A stretch of DNA of 64,000 bases, taken from NCBI RefSeq assembly GCF_034479555.1, contig NZ_CP140151.1, positions 2,790,001 to 2,854,000 of the forward strand, given 5' to 3'. The notes beneath the pieces are model-generated. The model saw nothing but the letters and a program-made list of their open reading frames with translations, had not been told where the DNA came from and searched no databases. Below, one piece after another: positions 27,453-35,587 of the stretch. Positions within the stretch are counted from its first letter, which is position 1. The number at the start of each line of letters is the position of its first letter. The position numbers were made by a program, and so were the translations under genes. This DNA is from Chromohalobacter canadensis (GTDB lineage: Bacteria; Pseudomonadota; Gammaproteobacteria; Pseudomonadales; Halomonadaceae).

Positions 27453-29387
27453 TTAGCCACGCTGGGCAGCGGCGCGACGCACGTCGATGTCACTTAGAGT
27501 GATCGTGCCTGATGCGATTTCCAGGCGGCATGGGTTGGCATCTTGGCAGACGAGATGTCCGGTCTCGCTCAGTGTCCGCCCGCGTGAATCTTGCACCTGA
27601 CCGGCGAGGCTTGGGCTCAAACGCATGATTGTGGGTAGCTCCCCGTCGTGTCCGATGAAGGTTCGGGCACGCACTTTGTCGATTTTGACGAGTTGCTCGG
27701 TGAAGCGCTTGCCGACTCGTAAGGTGCCCGCCGGAAGCTGCACGCTGCCGCCCTGGGGGGCGTCGGAAAGCGACAGGGCTAGCCAATAGCCATCGTCGCT
27801 GTGCTTCGTGTCACGGCCTTCCAGTATTTCGCTTTGTTTCTCGAGGATGGTGACTGCCATACGATCCGGCGGTGCCAAGACGTGCACCACGATCGCCAGG
27901 CACAGCACCAGCGCGGTGGCATAGAGGCCATGCATGACGTGGCCCATGCGGCGCTGGCGCCGCGCTGCCTTGGGCGAGCTGGGCTCGCCGGCGGAGATTC
28001 CCTGGCGTGACCAGGACTGTCGATTGAAGCGGAAGCTGACGTAGGTCTTGAGCAGGGCGCCGCCGACCTGGTTGTAATAGAGAAGCGGCACCCATAGCAG
28101 ACTGAAGCGACCGTGCTGAAGTGCTAGAACCGTGGCGGTCACGGTACGGGTGAACAGGATCCACAAGAGATAGGCGAAAATAAACGACGGGCGTACGAAT
28201 AGCGTCAGCATGATCGCGACCGTGGGGCCGATCAGGGTGGTCCACATCGAGAGGCGCTGATCGACCAGGCTCCACCAGGTGAAGAACCCCATGGTTTTGG
28301 GGCCCAGCGCAATGGCGCGCCCGCTGGTACGCAGCATGTTTCCGTACCAGCGACGCATCAGATCGATACTGGACTTGAAGAAGCGCTTCCTGTCGGGGAG
28401 CTCTTCAAAGCCGGCGACATGGACGTCGGGAATGTAGAGCATCTTCCAGCCGTGCTTGAGCAGCCAGAACCACGTCGACTTGTCGTCACCGGAGAGAAAC
28501 TTGAAGTTACCGAAGCGCCAGTGCTCGATATGGTCGTTTTCGACCAGGTCGATGAAGCCAGGCTGAGTGGCCAACTCGGCCCGGAAGGCACTATAGCGTC
28601 CGGTCAATACCAGCAGGCGCTCGGAAACTGACATCGAACTCATCACCAAATGACGCTGAGCGTAGCGCAGGTCATACCATTCTTTGGTGACATCGCCGCC
28701 GTGGACGTAGGCGTGGTTGTTGGTGGTCAGTGCGCCGAGATCGTCCTTGACGAAGAAGAACGACAGCGAGCGAGCAAGTGTGCCCGGCTCGATCTGAATG
28801 TCGCCGTCCATCGAGATCATCAGCGAGCGGTGACTCGGCATGCGTCGTGAGATGGCGCGGAGCACTTCGGCCATCGCCGAGCGCTTGCCGTCGCCTTTCT
28901 GGAACATGTAGGAAATCTCGATGTTGGTCGGCCAGCCGTTCTCGGCCATCACGTGATCGATGACATCGACGTCGCTGCGGTCGGAGATTGCCGCGAAGAT
29001 GGTCGTTGGCACGCCGTAATCGGCCGCGTCGCGGACCAGCGCGTCGTAAACGGAAAAAGTGACCTCGGGATCGATGCGGAACGAGGTGCACAATACGTAC
29101 AAGGCGTCAGGGCGATACCGGGACTCGGCGATATCTGCGCGCTGGCGAAGCGCCGGAAACACGCGGCGGTTGTACCACATCGCGCGAGTGGCCAGTGTGA
29201 ACCACCATGAATAGCGCCAGGCCCCGATCACGCCGATGGCGAGTATGAAACTCTTGGAGCTGGGAGAGAAAACCTCGGGAGGCAGTTCGAATACGAGAAT
29301 GATGACAAGCGACAGCAGGAGCAGCAGTGTCGTCAACTCGGTGACCCGGCTGGCCCGCGAGCGTCCGTTACGCTGGTTCAGCGGCAT
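27453..29387 (-). CDS. Alg8-like GT2 polysaccharide synthase with C-terminal extension
   Basis: Inner-membrane family-2 glycosyltransferase of 644 residues. Visible: N-terminal membrane segments, a cytosolic GT2 core with SMDGDIQIE (DxD), LVENDHIEHWRF (catalytic acid region) and LMRRWYGN (the arginine-tryptophan motif), then several membrane helices. Pseudomonas Alg8 has about 494 residues; this protein continues past a final membrane helix with about 130 residues ending in a CQDANPC pair, presumably periplasmic. The start MPLNQRNGRS follows AAGGAAGG. The donor sugar is unproven; the adjacent dehydrogenase points to UDP-glucuronate. Confidence 0.85.
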   Translation of the reverse strand: MPLNQRNGRSRASRVTELTTLLLLLSLVIILVFELPPEVFSPSSKSFILAIGVIGAWRYSWWFTLATRAMWYNRRVFPALRQRADIAESRYRPDALYVLCTSFRIDPEVTFSVYDALVRDAADYGVPTTIFAAISDRSDVDVIDHVMAENGWPTNIEISYMFQKGDGKRSAMAEVLRAISRRMPSHRSLMISMDGDIQIEPGTLARSLSFFFVKDDLGALTTNNHAYVHGGDVTKEWYDLRYAQRHLVMSSMSVSERLLVLTGRYSAFRAELATQPGFIDLVENDHIEHWRFGNFKFLSGDDKSTWFWLLKHGWKMLYIPDVHVAGFEELPDRKRFFKSSIDLMRRWYGNMLRTSGRAIALGPKTMGFFTWWSLVDQRLSMWTTLIGPTVAIMLTLFVRPSFIFAYLLWILFTRTVTATVLALQHGRFSLLWVPLLYYNQVGGALLKTYVSFRFNRQSWSRQGISAGEPSSPKAARRQRRMGHVMHGLYATALVLCLAIVVHVLAPPDRMAVTILEKQSEILEGRDTKHSDDGYWLALSLSDAPQGGSVQLPAGTLRVGKRFTEQLVKIDKVRARTFIGHDGELPTIMRLSPSLAGQVQDSRGRTLSETGHLVCQDANPCRLEIASGTITLSDIDVRRAAAQRG

Positions 29388-29569
29388 GACGAACCTTCCT
29401 TGTGTATCGAGGGGCTGTGAGACAGGTGTCGTGACGTGCCGCACGGCCTTTCTCTTAATGAGTGGCGACGGGGACCCCGACGCCGCACGATCACCGATGC
29501 CATGACGGTTCACGCGCGCTTCAGCACGCGGTCAACCGTCGATGGCATTGGCTTGTGTCGTGAAAGAAG

Positions 29570-29589
29570 GCCGGCCGTCTACGGCCGGC
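29570..29589 (-). terminator. Hairpin between the dehydrogenase and synthase genes
   Basis: GCCGGCCG-TAGA-CGGCCGGC, read leftward, is followed by TTCTTTC. The stem is strong but the U-tract weak, so it may reduce rather than block read-through from the dehydrogenase gene into the synthase operon. Confidence 0.5.
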
Positions 29590-29606
29590 GAAGTGACATG
29601 ACCGCC

Positions 29607-30953
29607 TCAGGCGGCTTGACGTCGCAACGAATCGCCCCGGCCCATGGCGTAATAGAGAAGCCCTGCGGACTTGACGCTCTGGGGGTCGAACAGGTTGCGC
29701 CCGTCAACGACCACTGGCGTACGCAAGGTCCGCTGAAGATGATCGAAGTCTACCGTCCGGAAGGCTTTCCACTCGGTGCAGATCACTAGTGCGTCGGCCC
29801 CTTCCAGGGTATCGTTGCGCCGTGTGGCGAGGATGAGATCATCGCGCTCGCCGTAAATCCGGCGACATTCCTCGGCGGCTTCGGGATCGAAGGCCTGGAC
29901 CTTGGCGCCGCGCTTCCAGAGCGCTTCCATCAACTCGCGGCTGGGGGCTTCGCGCATGTCATCGGTATTCGGCTTGAAGGCGAGGCCCCAGAGGGCGATG
30001 GTCTTGCCTTCGAGGTCGCGGTCGAATGCCTGATCGAGCTTGTCGAAGAGTTTCGTTTTCTGACGCAGGTTGACGGCCTCGACCGCCTCCAGCAGTTGTG
30101 CCTCGTAGCCGATTTCGGTGGCGGTTTGACCAAGGGCCTGAACGTCCTTGGGAAAGCAGGAGCCGCCGTAGCCGCAGCCCGGGTAGATGAAGTGATAGCC
30201 GATACGTGGATCCGACCCGATGCCGTGGCGGACGTGTTCGGCGTCGGCACCCAGATGTTCGGCAAGATTGGAAATCTCGTTGATGAAGCTGATCTTGGTG
30301 GCGAGCATGGCGTTGGCAGCGTATTTGGTCAGCTCGGCACTGCGCATATCCATGAACATCAGCTTTTCATGGTTGCGGTTGTAGGGGGCGTAGCACTCAC
30401 GCATACCCCGACGGACGGCTTCCGAGTCGGTGCCGATAATGATGCGCGCGCCCTTGGTGAAGTCCTCGATGGCCGCGCCTTCCTTGAGGAATTCCGGGTT
30501 CGAGCAGACGTCGAAGTCGATCTCGGCGCCTCGAGCTTCGAGTGTGCGTTCCAAGACCTCGTGGACCTTGTCGGCGGTGCCCACCGGTACGGTGGACTTA
30601 TCGACGACCACTTTGTATTCACTCATGTGTTTGCCGATGGTTTCGGCGACCTTGAGTACATATTTGAGGTCGGCGCTGCCATCTTCATCGGGAGGGGTGC
30701 CGACGGCAATGAACTGGAGCATGCCGAAGTGCACGGCGCTTTCGGCATCGGTGGTGAATCGCAGGCGCCCGGCTTCTCGATTGTCGCGAATCATCGACTC
30801 GAGTCCGGGCTCATAGATGGGAACTTCGCCGCGATTTAGGCGGGTGATCTTGTCCGCGTCGACGTCGACACAGACGACCTCATGGCCGACATCTGCCAGA
30901 CAGGTGCCCGTGACCAGCCCGACATAGCCCGATCCAAAGATCGTTATCTTCAT
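29607..30953 (-). CDS. ugd: UDP-glucose 6-dehydrogenase
   Basis: Oxidises UDP-glucose twice with NAD to UDP-glucuronate. The 448 residues contain the Rossmann motif [34 protein letters not shown], the helix [20 protein letters not shown], the active-site cysteine in [14 protein letters not shown], and [18 protein letters not shown]. These match UDP-glucose dehydrogenase more closely than GDP-mannose dehydrogenase AlgD, whose corresponding stretch is GFAFGGSCLPKDVRAL. It heads the alginate-like operon, which normally starts with algD, so the expected precursor changes from GDP-mannuronate to UDP-glucuronate. A ribosome site, GAGAGG, precedes the ATG. Confidence 0.9.
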   Translation of the reverse strand: MKITIFGSGYVGLVTGTCLADVGHEVVCVDVDADKITRLNRGEVPIYEPGLESMIRDNREAGRLRFTTDAESAVHFGMLQFIAVGTPPDEDGSADLKYVLKVAETIGKHMSEYKVVVDKSTVPVGTADKVHEVLERTLEARGAEIDFDVCSNPEFLKEGAAIEDFTKGARIIIGTDSEAVRRGMRECYAPYNRNHEKLMFMDMRSAELTKYAANAMLATKISFINEISNLAEHLGADAEHVRHGIGSDPRIGYHFIYPGCGYGGSCFPKDVQALGQTATEIGYEAQLLEAVEAVNLRQKTKLFDKLDQAFDRDLEGKTIALWGLAFKPNTDDMREAPSRELMEALWKRGAKVQAFDPEAAEECRRIYGERDDLILATRRNDTLEGADALVICTEWKAFRTVDFDHLQRTLRTPVVVDGRNLFDPQSVKSAGLLYYAMGRGDSLRRQAA

Positions 30954-31249
30954 CTCAATACCTCTCCATGGTGTTTTGCGTTTTCACGTTTCATTGCGCA
31001 GGACAGACCCGAGGGTCTGTCGCAAGAACTAGCGTGCCGGGTCGCAGTTTTAGCCCAATCCTTGGGGCTCCCGGGGGACGACGAAGATGCCATGTCTTCG
31101 TGCCGAGTTGTTTCTGTTTTCGCGACGGCTATCTCTATTGCGTCGCATCACCAAGCTTGACTCGAGAACATCCAGCTCTCATGAAACGGGGCCAAAGTTT
31201 CCCTTGGGTTGATACAGGTTAAACAATGTAATTTTTGGTAACCGTTCTT
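30954..31249 (-). promoter_or_regulatory. Long leader of the polysaccharide operon
   Basis: The roughly 290-base region between the predicted promoter and ugd contains no gene. On the minus strand it can form ACAGACC-CTCG-GGTCTGT (31003-31020) and a stem from ACGAAGA/TCTTCGT (31081-31101). Neither is followed by a U-run. I see no recognised riboswitch, but the length suggests post-initiation control. Confidence 0.4.
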
Positions 31250-31278
31250 ATCGTAGAGCGCGTATTTTCGTTGGTCAA
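31250..31278 (-). promoter_or_regulatory. Sigma-70 type promoter for the polysaccharide operon
   Basis: The minus strand reads TTGACC, a 17-base spacer, then TACGAT, giving a start near 31243. This is the best housekeeping-type promoter match I see upstream of ugd; no GG-N10-GC element was found there. Confidence 0.5.
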
Positions 31279-31439
31279 ACGTTGCCAAGCTTTTTTGCAT
31301 GTTTTTCTTATGTTCGATGAAGTGCCATGAGGTACCGGATGGCTCTGGGAAGAGGGCGGGGTGACGATGGCCGGATGCACCCCCAGCCTTTTGTAAAGAA
31401 GCGTCGCTTGCCTAGTTTATGTGTCCGCGATGATGCTTC

Positions 31440-32039
31440 TTACCCACCGATACCCAACACCGGATAAAGCGAGGCCACGAGCAATGCGGCCATGGCGATA
31501 TTGAATGCGCGGCGACGCCGGGCGCTTGAGAGCCACTGGCGAACCACCGTGCCCAGCCAGGCCCAAATTGAAATCGCCGGGAAGCAGACCAGGGCGAAGG
31601 CAGCCGCCACCAGCATGATGGACAGTAGCGAGCGGTCGGGCGCGTAGAGCGTGATCGCCGACAGGCCCATCGCCCACGCCTTGGGATTTACCCACTGAAA
31701 GGCTGCGGCTTGCCAGAAGGTCATCGGTTGACCACCGGCCGCCGTGTCTTTCAACGGCGCGGCCGTGGCGACTTTCCAGGCTAGCCAGAGCAGATAACCG
31801 ATGGAAATGACCTCCAGGACGTTACGCAGGAGGGGAAAAGCGTCAAACAGCGCCATCAGCCCGATACCGGCCATCAAGGTCAATACGGTCAAGCCACCGA
31901 CGATGCCGATCATGTGCGGCACTGTTCTGCGAAACCCGAAGTTGGCACCGGAAGCCATGAGCATGAGGTTGTTCGGCCCCGGGGTCGCGGTGGTGACCAG
32001 CGCGAAGCCCAGCAGGGCAGCGAGTGTGGGGAAATTCAT
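31440..32039 (-). CDS. LysE/RhtB-family amino acid exporter
   Basis: A 199-residue inner-membrane protein with about six hydrophobic segments and the family signature ATPGPNNLMLMASGANFGFR near the N-terminus and WQAAAFQWVNPKAWAMG in the middle. It exports amino acids or analogues; the substrate is unknown. An Lrp-type regulator is divergently transcribed 105 bases away, a common arrangement in which the regulator senses the exported amino acid. Confidence 0.88.
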   Translation of the reverse strand: MNFPTLAALLGFALVTTATPGPNNLMLMASGANFGFRRTVPHMIGIVGGLTVLTLMAGIGLMALFDAFPLLRNVLEVISIGYLLWLAWKVATAAPLKDTAAGGQPMTFWQAAAFQWVNPKAWAMGLSAITLYAPDRSLLSIMLVAAAFALVCFPAISIWAWLGTVVRQWLSSARRRRAFNIAMAALLVASLYPVLGIGG

Positions 32040-32144
32040 GGACGATCCTCTCTTTGCACGTGGTGTGAAATTTTAAGAGAATCGTGACGCAATATTGGCC
32101 CTTATATCGTCGTTTTCGCGCGTTTTATGCAATGAAGGAATGAA

Positions 32145-32588
32145 ATGGATGCTGTAGACCGCAGGATATTGCAAGTGCTTACGCAGGATGGTCGTATCAG
32201 CAACGTGCAGCTGGCCGAGCGTGTCGCGCTATCTCCTTCGGCATGCTTGCGTCGTGTCCAGGAACTCGAACGCACGGGCGTGATACGCGGCTATCGCGCG
32301 GTGACCGATCCCCAGCGCATGGGGCGTGGGTTCGTGGCCTATGTCACCGTGGGGCTGTCATCGCACACCAAGGCTGCTCAGGAAACCTTCGAGCGTGCCA
32401 TGTATGTCGCTTCCGACGTGGTCGAATGTCACAACATCGCCGGCACGTTCGAGTATCTCTTGCGAGTCGAAAGTCAGGACCTGGCAAGCTACAAACGCTT
32501 TCACACCGAAATGCTGGGGACGCAGCCCCATGTCAGTGCGATCACGACGCATATCGTGATGAGTTCACCGAAAGACGAGCGGCGTTAA
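32145..32588 (+). CDS. Lrp/AsnC-family transcriptional regulator
   Basis: A 147-residue regulator: N-terminal helix-turn-helix (MDAVDRRILQVLTQDGRISN, then AERVALSPSACLRRVQELER) and a C-terminal RAM effector domain (FVAYVTVGLSSHTKAAQETF). It is divergent from the LysE-family exporter and probably activates it in response to an amino acid. A GGAA stretch precedes the ATG. Confidence 0.9.
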   Translation: MDAVDRRILQVLTQDGRISNVQLAERVALSPSACLRRVQELERTGVIRGYRAVTDPQRMGRGFVAYVTVGLSSHTKAAQETFERAMYVASDVVECHNIAGTFEYLLRVESQDLASYKRFHTEMLGTQPHVSAITTHIVMSSPKDERR

Positions 32589-32664
32589 TCGGTCGGCCGG
32601 TGCCCGATGCACCGGCCGAGGAAGGAAGCAGTAGCGAGCATCGGCAGGACGCCGATGCATAGTC

Positions 32665-33141
32665 TTATAGATTGGCGAGGATGGTTTCGGCGCTGCTCTT
32701 CTCGACGCCCTTCTCATCGACGCCTAAGTAGCTCACCACGCCATCGTCGACGATCATGGCGTAACGCTGGCTACGTGTTCCCATGCCGGCGCCGCTAGCA
32801 TCCTTCTCCATGCCGATGGCGCGAGTGAAGTCGGCATGCCCGTCGGCGAGCATGGTAATCGCCTGGGCGTTTTGATCCTGCTGCCAGGCGCCGAGCACGA
32901 AAGCGTCGTTGACGGCCAGGCAGGCGATGGCGTCCACCCCCTTGGCGAGAATGTCGTCGGCATTGATCACAAAGCCCGGCATGTGGGTGTTGGAGCATCC
33001 TGGCGTAAACGCGCCAGGCACCGCGAACAGCACCACACGCTTGCCAGCGAAGAACTCGCCGGTATCGAAGTCTTCCGGACCGTTGGCGCCATTGGTCTTG
33101 AGAGTGATGCTGGGTAGCTTGTCGCCTTGTGCGATGGTCAT
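32665..33141 (-). CDS. Prx5-type peroxiredoxin
   Basis: A 158-residue thiol peroxidase reducing hydrogen and alkyl peroxides in the cytoplasm. The peroxidatic cysteine lies in VPGAFTPGCSNTHMPGF, with the TxxC arrangement of the family; CLAVNDAFVLGAW follows. It lacks a glutaredoxin fusion, so it depends on an external thiol donor. AAGGAGTTCACT precedes the ATG. Confidence 0.92.
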   Translation of the reverse strand: MTIAQGDKLPSITLKTNGANGPEDFDTGEFFAGKRVVLFAVPGAFTPGCSNTHMPGFVINADDILAKGVDAIACLAVNDAFVLGAWQQDQNAQAITMLADGHADFTRAIGMEKDASGAGMGTRSQRYAMIVDDGVVSYLGVDEKGVEKSSAETILANL

Positions 33142-33316
33142 AGTGAACTCCTTTAGGTGATCGGTCCTGATTATTCACAGTGCGCTATTAGATCGGCATA
33201 TCGCAACCCTCGGGTATCCGGTAAGTCTTGCCCGTTGAGGCGCGTGGCGCCAAGTGTGGTGAGAGCGGTGGTAGACTCGCCTAATAGCGTGAGGGCACAA
33301 CCGGATTGAGAGAGCA

Positions 33317-33937
33317 ATGGCCAGACGAAAAGGATGGATTCGTCAGCAGAACGTGGAGAAGATCCTGCTGGCGGCGGAGCAGGTGTTTGCCGAGAAAGGA
33401 TATGCCGGTGCCTCGATGGGGGAGATCGCGCAATTGGCGGGGCTTCCCAAGTCCAACGTGCACTACTACTTTTCCACCAAGGAAGAGCTGTACCGCGATG
33501 TCTTGCTCGAACTCCTCGAGGTGTGGAAGCAGGATGCGCTGTGCTTCGAGCTTTATGACGATCCGCGCATCGTGCTCTCAACTTACATTCGCGCCAAGAT
33601 GAACCACTCGCGCGGCCGCGCGGCGGGGTCCAAGGTCTGGGCAGCCGAAGTCATGCAAGGGGGCGCGGTCATCGGCGATTCGCTTCGCGATAACCTCTAC
33701 GAATGGGCCAAGCTCAAGGAAGCGAAGATACGTGAATGGGTCGAGGCAGGGCAGATCTGGCCTGTCGAGCCGTCCTACTTGCTGTACATGATCTGGGCAT
33801 CAACCCAGCATTATGCCGACTTCGATTACCAGATTTATCTCCTCAACGATGATGCGCCCCTCGACGACACCCAATTCGAGCATGCAGTGCAGTCGGTGAC
33901 GAGTGTCATCTTGCGTGGGATAGGGCTATCGCCGTGA
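33317..33937 (+). CDS. TetR-family regulator, RutR-like
   Basis: A 206-residue TetR protein: N-terminal helix-turn-helix (ILLAAEQVFAEKGYAGASMG and LPKSNVHYYFSTKEELYRDV) and an all-helical C-terminal domain resembling RutR/YcdC (GSKVWAAEVMQGGAVIGD). RutR senses uracil and thymine and controls pyrimidine use. The reductive pyrimidine genes start 1.7 kb away, fitting that role. A fragment of a second copy lies at 35412. Confidence 0.85.
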   Translation: MARRKGWIRQQNVEKILLAAEQVFAEKGYAGASMGEIAQLAGLPKSNVHYYFSTKEELYRDVLLELLEVWKQDALCFELYDDPRIVLSTYIRAKMNHSRGRAAGSKVWAAEVMQGGAVIGDSLRDNLYEWAKLKEAKIREWVEAGQIWPVEPSYLLYMIWASTQHYADFDYQIYLLNDDAPLDDTQFEHAVQSVTSVILRGIGLSP

Positions 33938-34025
33938 CAGGCCGGAGCGTATTCAGATGGCGCGCATCAGAACGCGTCGACGACTGCATCGACCTGTAGG
34001 CTCAGTCTCTGTAGACCTCCGCCGC

Positions 34026-35324
34026 TCAGTCTTGCCCTTTAAGAGCCTCGACCAGTCGCTTGCGCTCATGCTCCTCGTAGAAGCTGGGGTCGTCGAAGAG
34101 GTCTCGCTGATGACCATTGAAGATCATTGCCAGGGCTTCCTGACTGGTCTGCACCATGGGCTCGAAGTGTGCCGTCTCGCCGGAGATCATGCTCGACACG
34201 TGGCGGCGACGATAGGTCGCGTATATGGCTAGCAGTGTCAGCACGCCGGCGATGTAGAGGGGGAGCGCCTGGGTGCCGAAGACGTGCATGGCGACCCCGG
34301 CGAGAATCGGCGCCACGGCGCTGCCGGCGCCCTGTAGAACCAGCATGTCGGCGGAGCCGGAGACCACTTCCTCGGGTTGCAACTGGTCGATCAACTGGGC
34401 GACGGCGATCGGGTAGAGCGAGAATGACAGCCCGCCCCACACGAAGTACAGCGCGAACAGAGTCAACTGACCGGGGGCTAGCGGCATCAGTACCGCGACG
34501 CCCGCAGCGAGCAGCGCCACCCAGGTCAGCACCCGCGGGCGGTCATGCTTGTCCGAGAAGCGTCCGACAGGAATCTGCAGCGCGGCGCCGCCGAGAATCG
34601 CGATACTCATCACCAGCCCGATCGACCCAGTGTCGAAACCGAGCTGCTGGGCATAGATCGGAGTCATCGCCCAGAAGGCGCCCATCGCCAGCCCAGACAG
34701 TGCGGAGGCGGCGACCGCCAGAGGCGCGAAGCCAAGCAGTGCCCTCAAGCTGCTTTTGGGACGATCGGAGAGCACCGGCTGGCTGCGTCGGGTCATGGTG
34801 ATCGGCAGCAGCGCCCAACTGATCAGGATCGAAGCCAGTGCGAATAGCAGGAAGCCCTCGGGGTTGTCGAGTCGCAGGATCTGCTGGGCGATGGCGATCG
34901 CACCCAGGTTGACCACCATGTACATGGCGAAGACCCGGCCACGCTCGTGGGCGGCGGCCTGGCTGTTGAGCCAGCTCTCGATCACCGTTACCAGGGTGAC
35001 GAACGCCAGCCCGTAGAAGAAACGCAGGATTAGCCATACCCAGGGGTCGACGAATATCAGGTGGAGCAGCGCGCCGGAGGCGCAAACCGCTGTGCAGAAG
35101 GCGAAGGCGCGGATGTGCCCTACGCGGCGGATAAGCCATGGGCTGAACCAGGTGCCGCAGATGAAACCCGCGAAGTAGCCCGACATGATGATGCCGACCA
35201 GTGTGGTCGAGAATCCTTCGCTGGTACCACGTAGGGTCAGCAGGGTGTTGATCAGTCCATTGCCGAGCAGCAGCAACGCGACGCTGCCGAGCAAGGCCCG
35301 GATCGGGCGCAGCAGTGATCGCAT
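34026..35324 (-). CDS. MFS transporter, YcaD-like
   Basis: A 432-residue inner-membrane protein with 12 predicted helices in two halves separated by a basic loop (TMTRRSQPVLSDRPKSSLR). Typical MFS elements: GYFAGFICGTWFSPWLIRRV in the first half and GGAALQIPVGRFSDKHDRPR in the second. The cytoplasmic tail is acidic. The substrate is unknown; its place between a RutR-like regulator and pyrimidine genes suggests, but does not show, a link to pyrimidines. Confidence 0.82.
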   Translation of the reverse strand: MRSLLRPIRALLGSVALLLLGNGLINTLLTLRGTSEGFSTTLVGIIMSGYFAGFICGTWFSPWLIRRVGHIRAFAFCTAVCASGALLHLIFVDPWVWLILRFFYGLAFVTLVTVIESWLNSQAAAHERGRVFAMYMVVNLGAIAIAQQILRLDNPEGFLLFALASILISWALLPITMTRRSQPVLSDRPKSSLRALLGFAPLAVAASALSGLAMGAFWAMTPIYAQQLGFDTGSIGLVMSIAILGGAALQIPVGRFSDKHDRPRVLTWVALLAAGVAVLMPLAPGQLTLFALYFVWGGLSFSLYPIAVAQLIDQLQPEEVVSGSADMLVLQGAGSAVAPILAGVAMHVFGTQALPLYIAGVLTLLAIYATYRRRHVSSMISGETAHFEPMVQTSQEALAMIFNGHQRDLFDDPSFYEEHERKRLVEALKGQD

Positions 35325-35411
35325 GCGAGTCTCCTTGTGTCGCCGGCATGGCGCTCCTTTATAGCTTTGCAGTTACCGTGCCAGTTGGCGGAAATGGGCA
35401 AAAACAGCTTG

Positions 35412-35483
35412 AATCACTCGTGCAATCGCGCGGCGGGTTCCAAGGTATGGGCTGCCGAGGTGATGCGGGGGTGCAGGCGGTGA
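35412..35483 (+). pseudogene. Relic of a second RutR-like TetR gene
   Basis: The frame reads NHSCNRAAGSKVWAAEVMRG and ends at a stop three codons later. It matches residues of the intact regulator (NHSRGRAAGSKVWAAEVMQG, coded from 33602), with close nucleotide identity through GCGGCGGG-TCCAAGGT-TGGGC-GCCGA. Nothing similar extends on either side, so this is a short remnant of a duplicated or lost gene copy, lying just upstream of the 3' end of preA. Confidence 0.75.
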
Positions 35484-35587
35484 CGGGCCGAACATGAAAG
35501 TGCAGACATCACCCCGGTGGGGGCGATGTCTGTCGTTAAACGTGAATGGACCTTTCTCTGGCAGGCTCAGAATGGATGCCGAGTAGC

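Noticed and set aside
29607..30953. Naming the dehydrogenase algD
   Set aside because: Operon position suggests it, but the active-site and N-terminal motifs match UDP-glucose dehydrogenase better.
30954..31240. c-di-GMP (GEMM) riboswitch in the ugd leader
   Set aside because: The PilZ protein made this attractive, but I could not align the conserved GEMM helices; only generic hairpins are visible.
31272..31279. RutR operator half-site TTGGTCAA upstream of ugd
   Set aside because: Only half of the palindrome is present, and it coincides with the -35 element of the predicted promoter.
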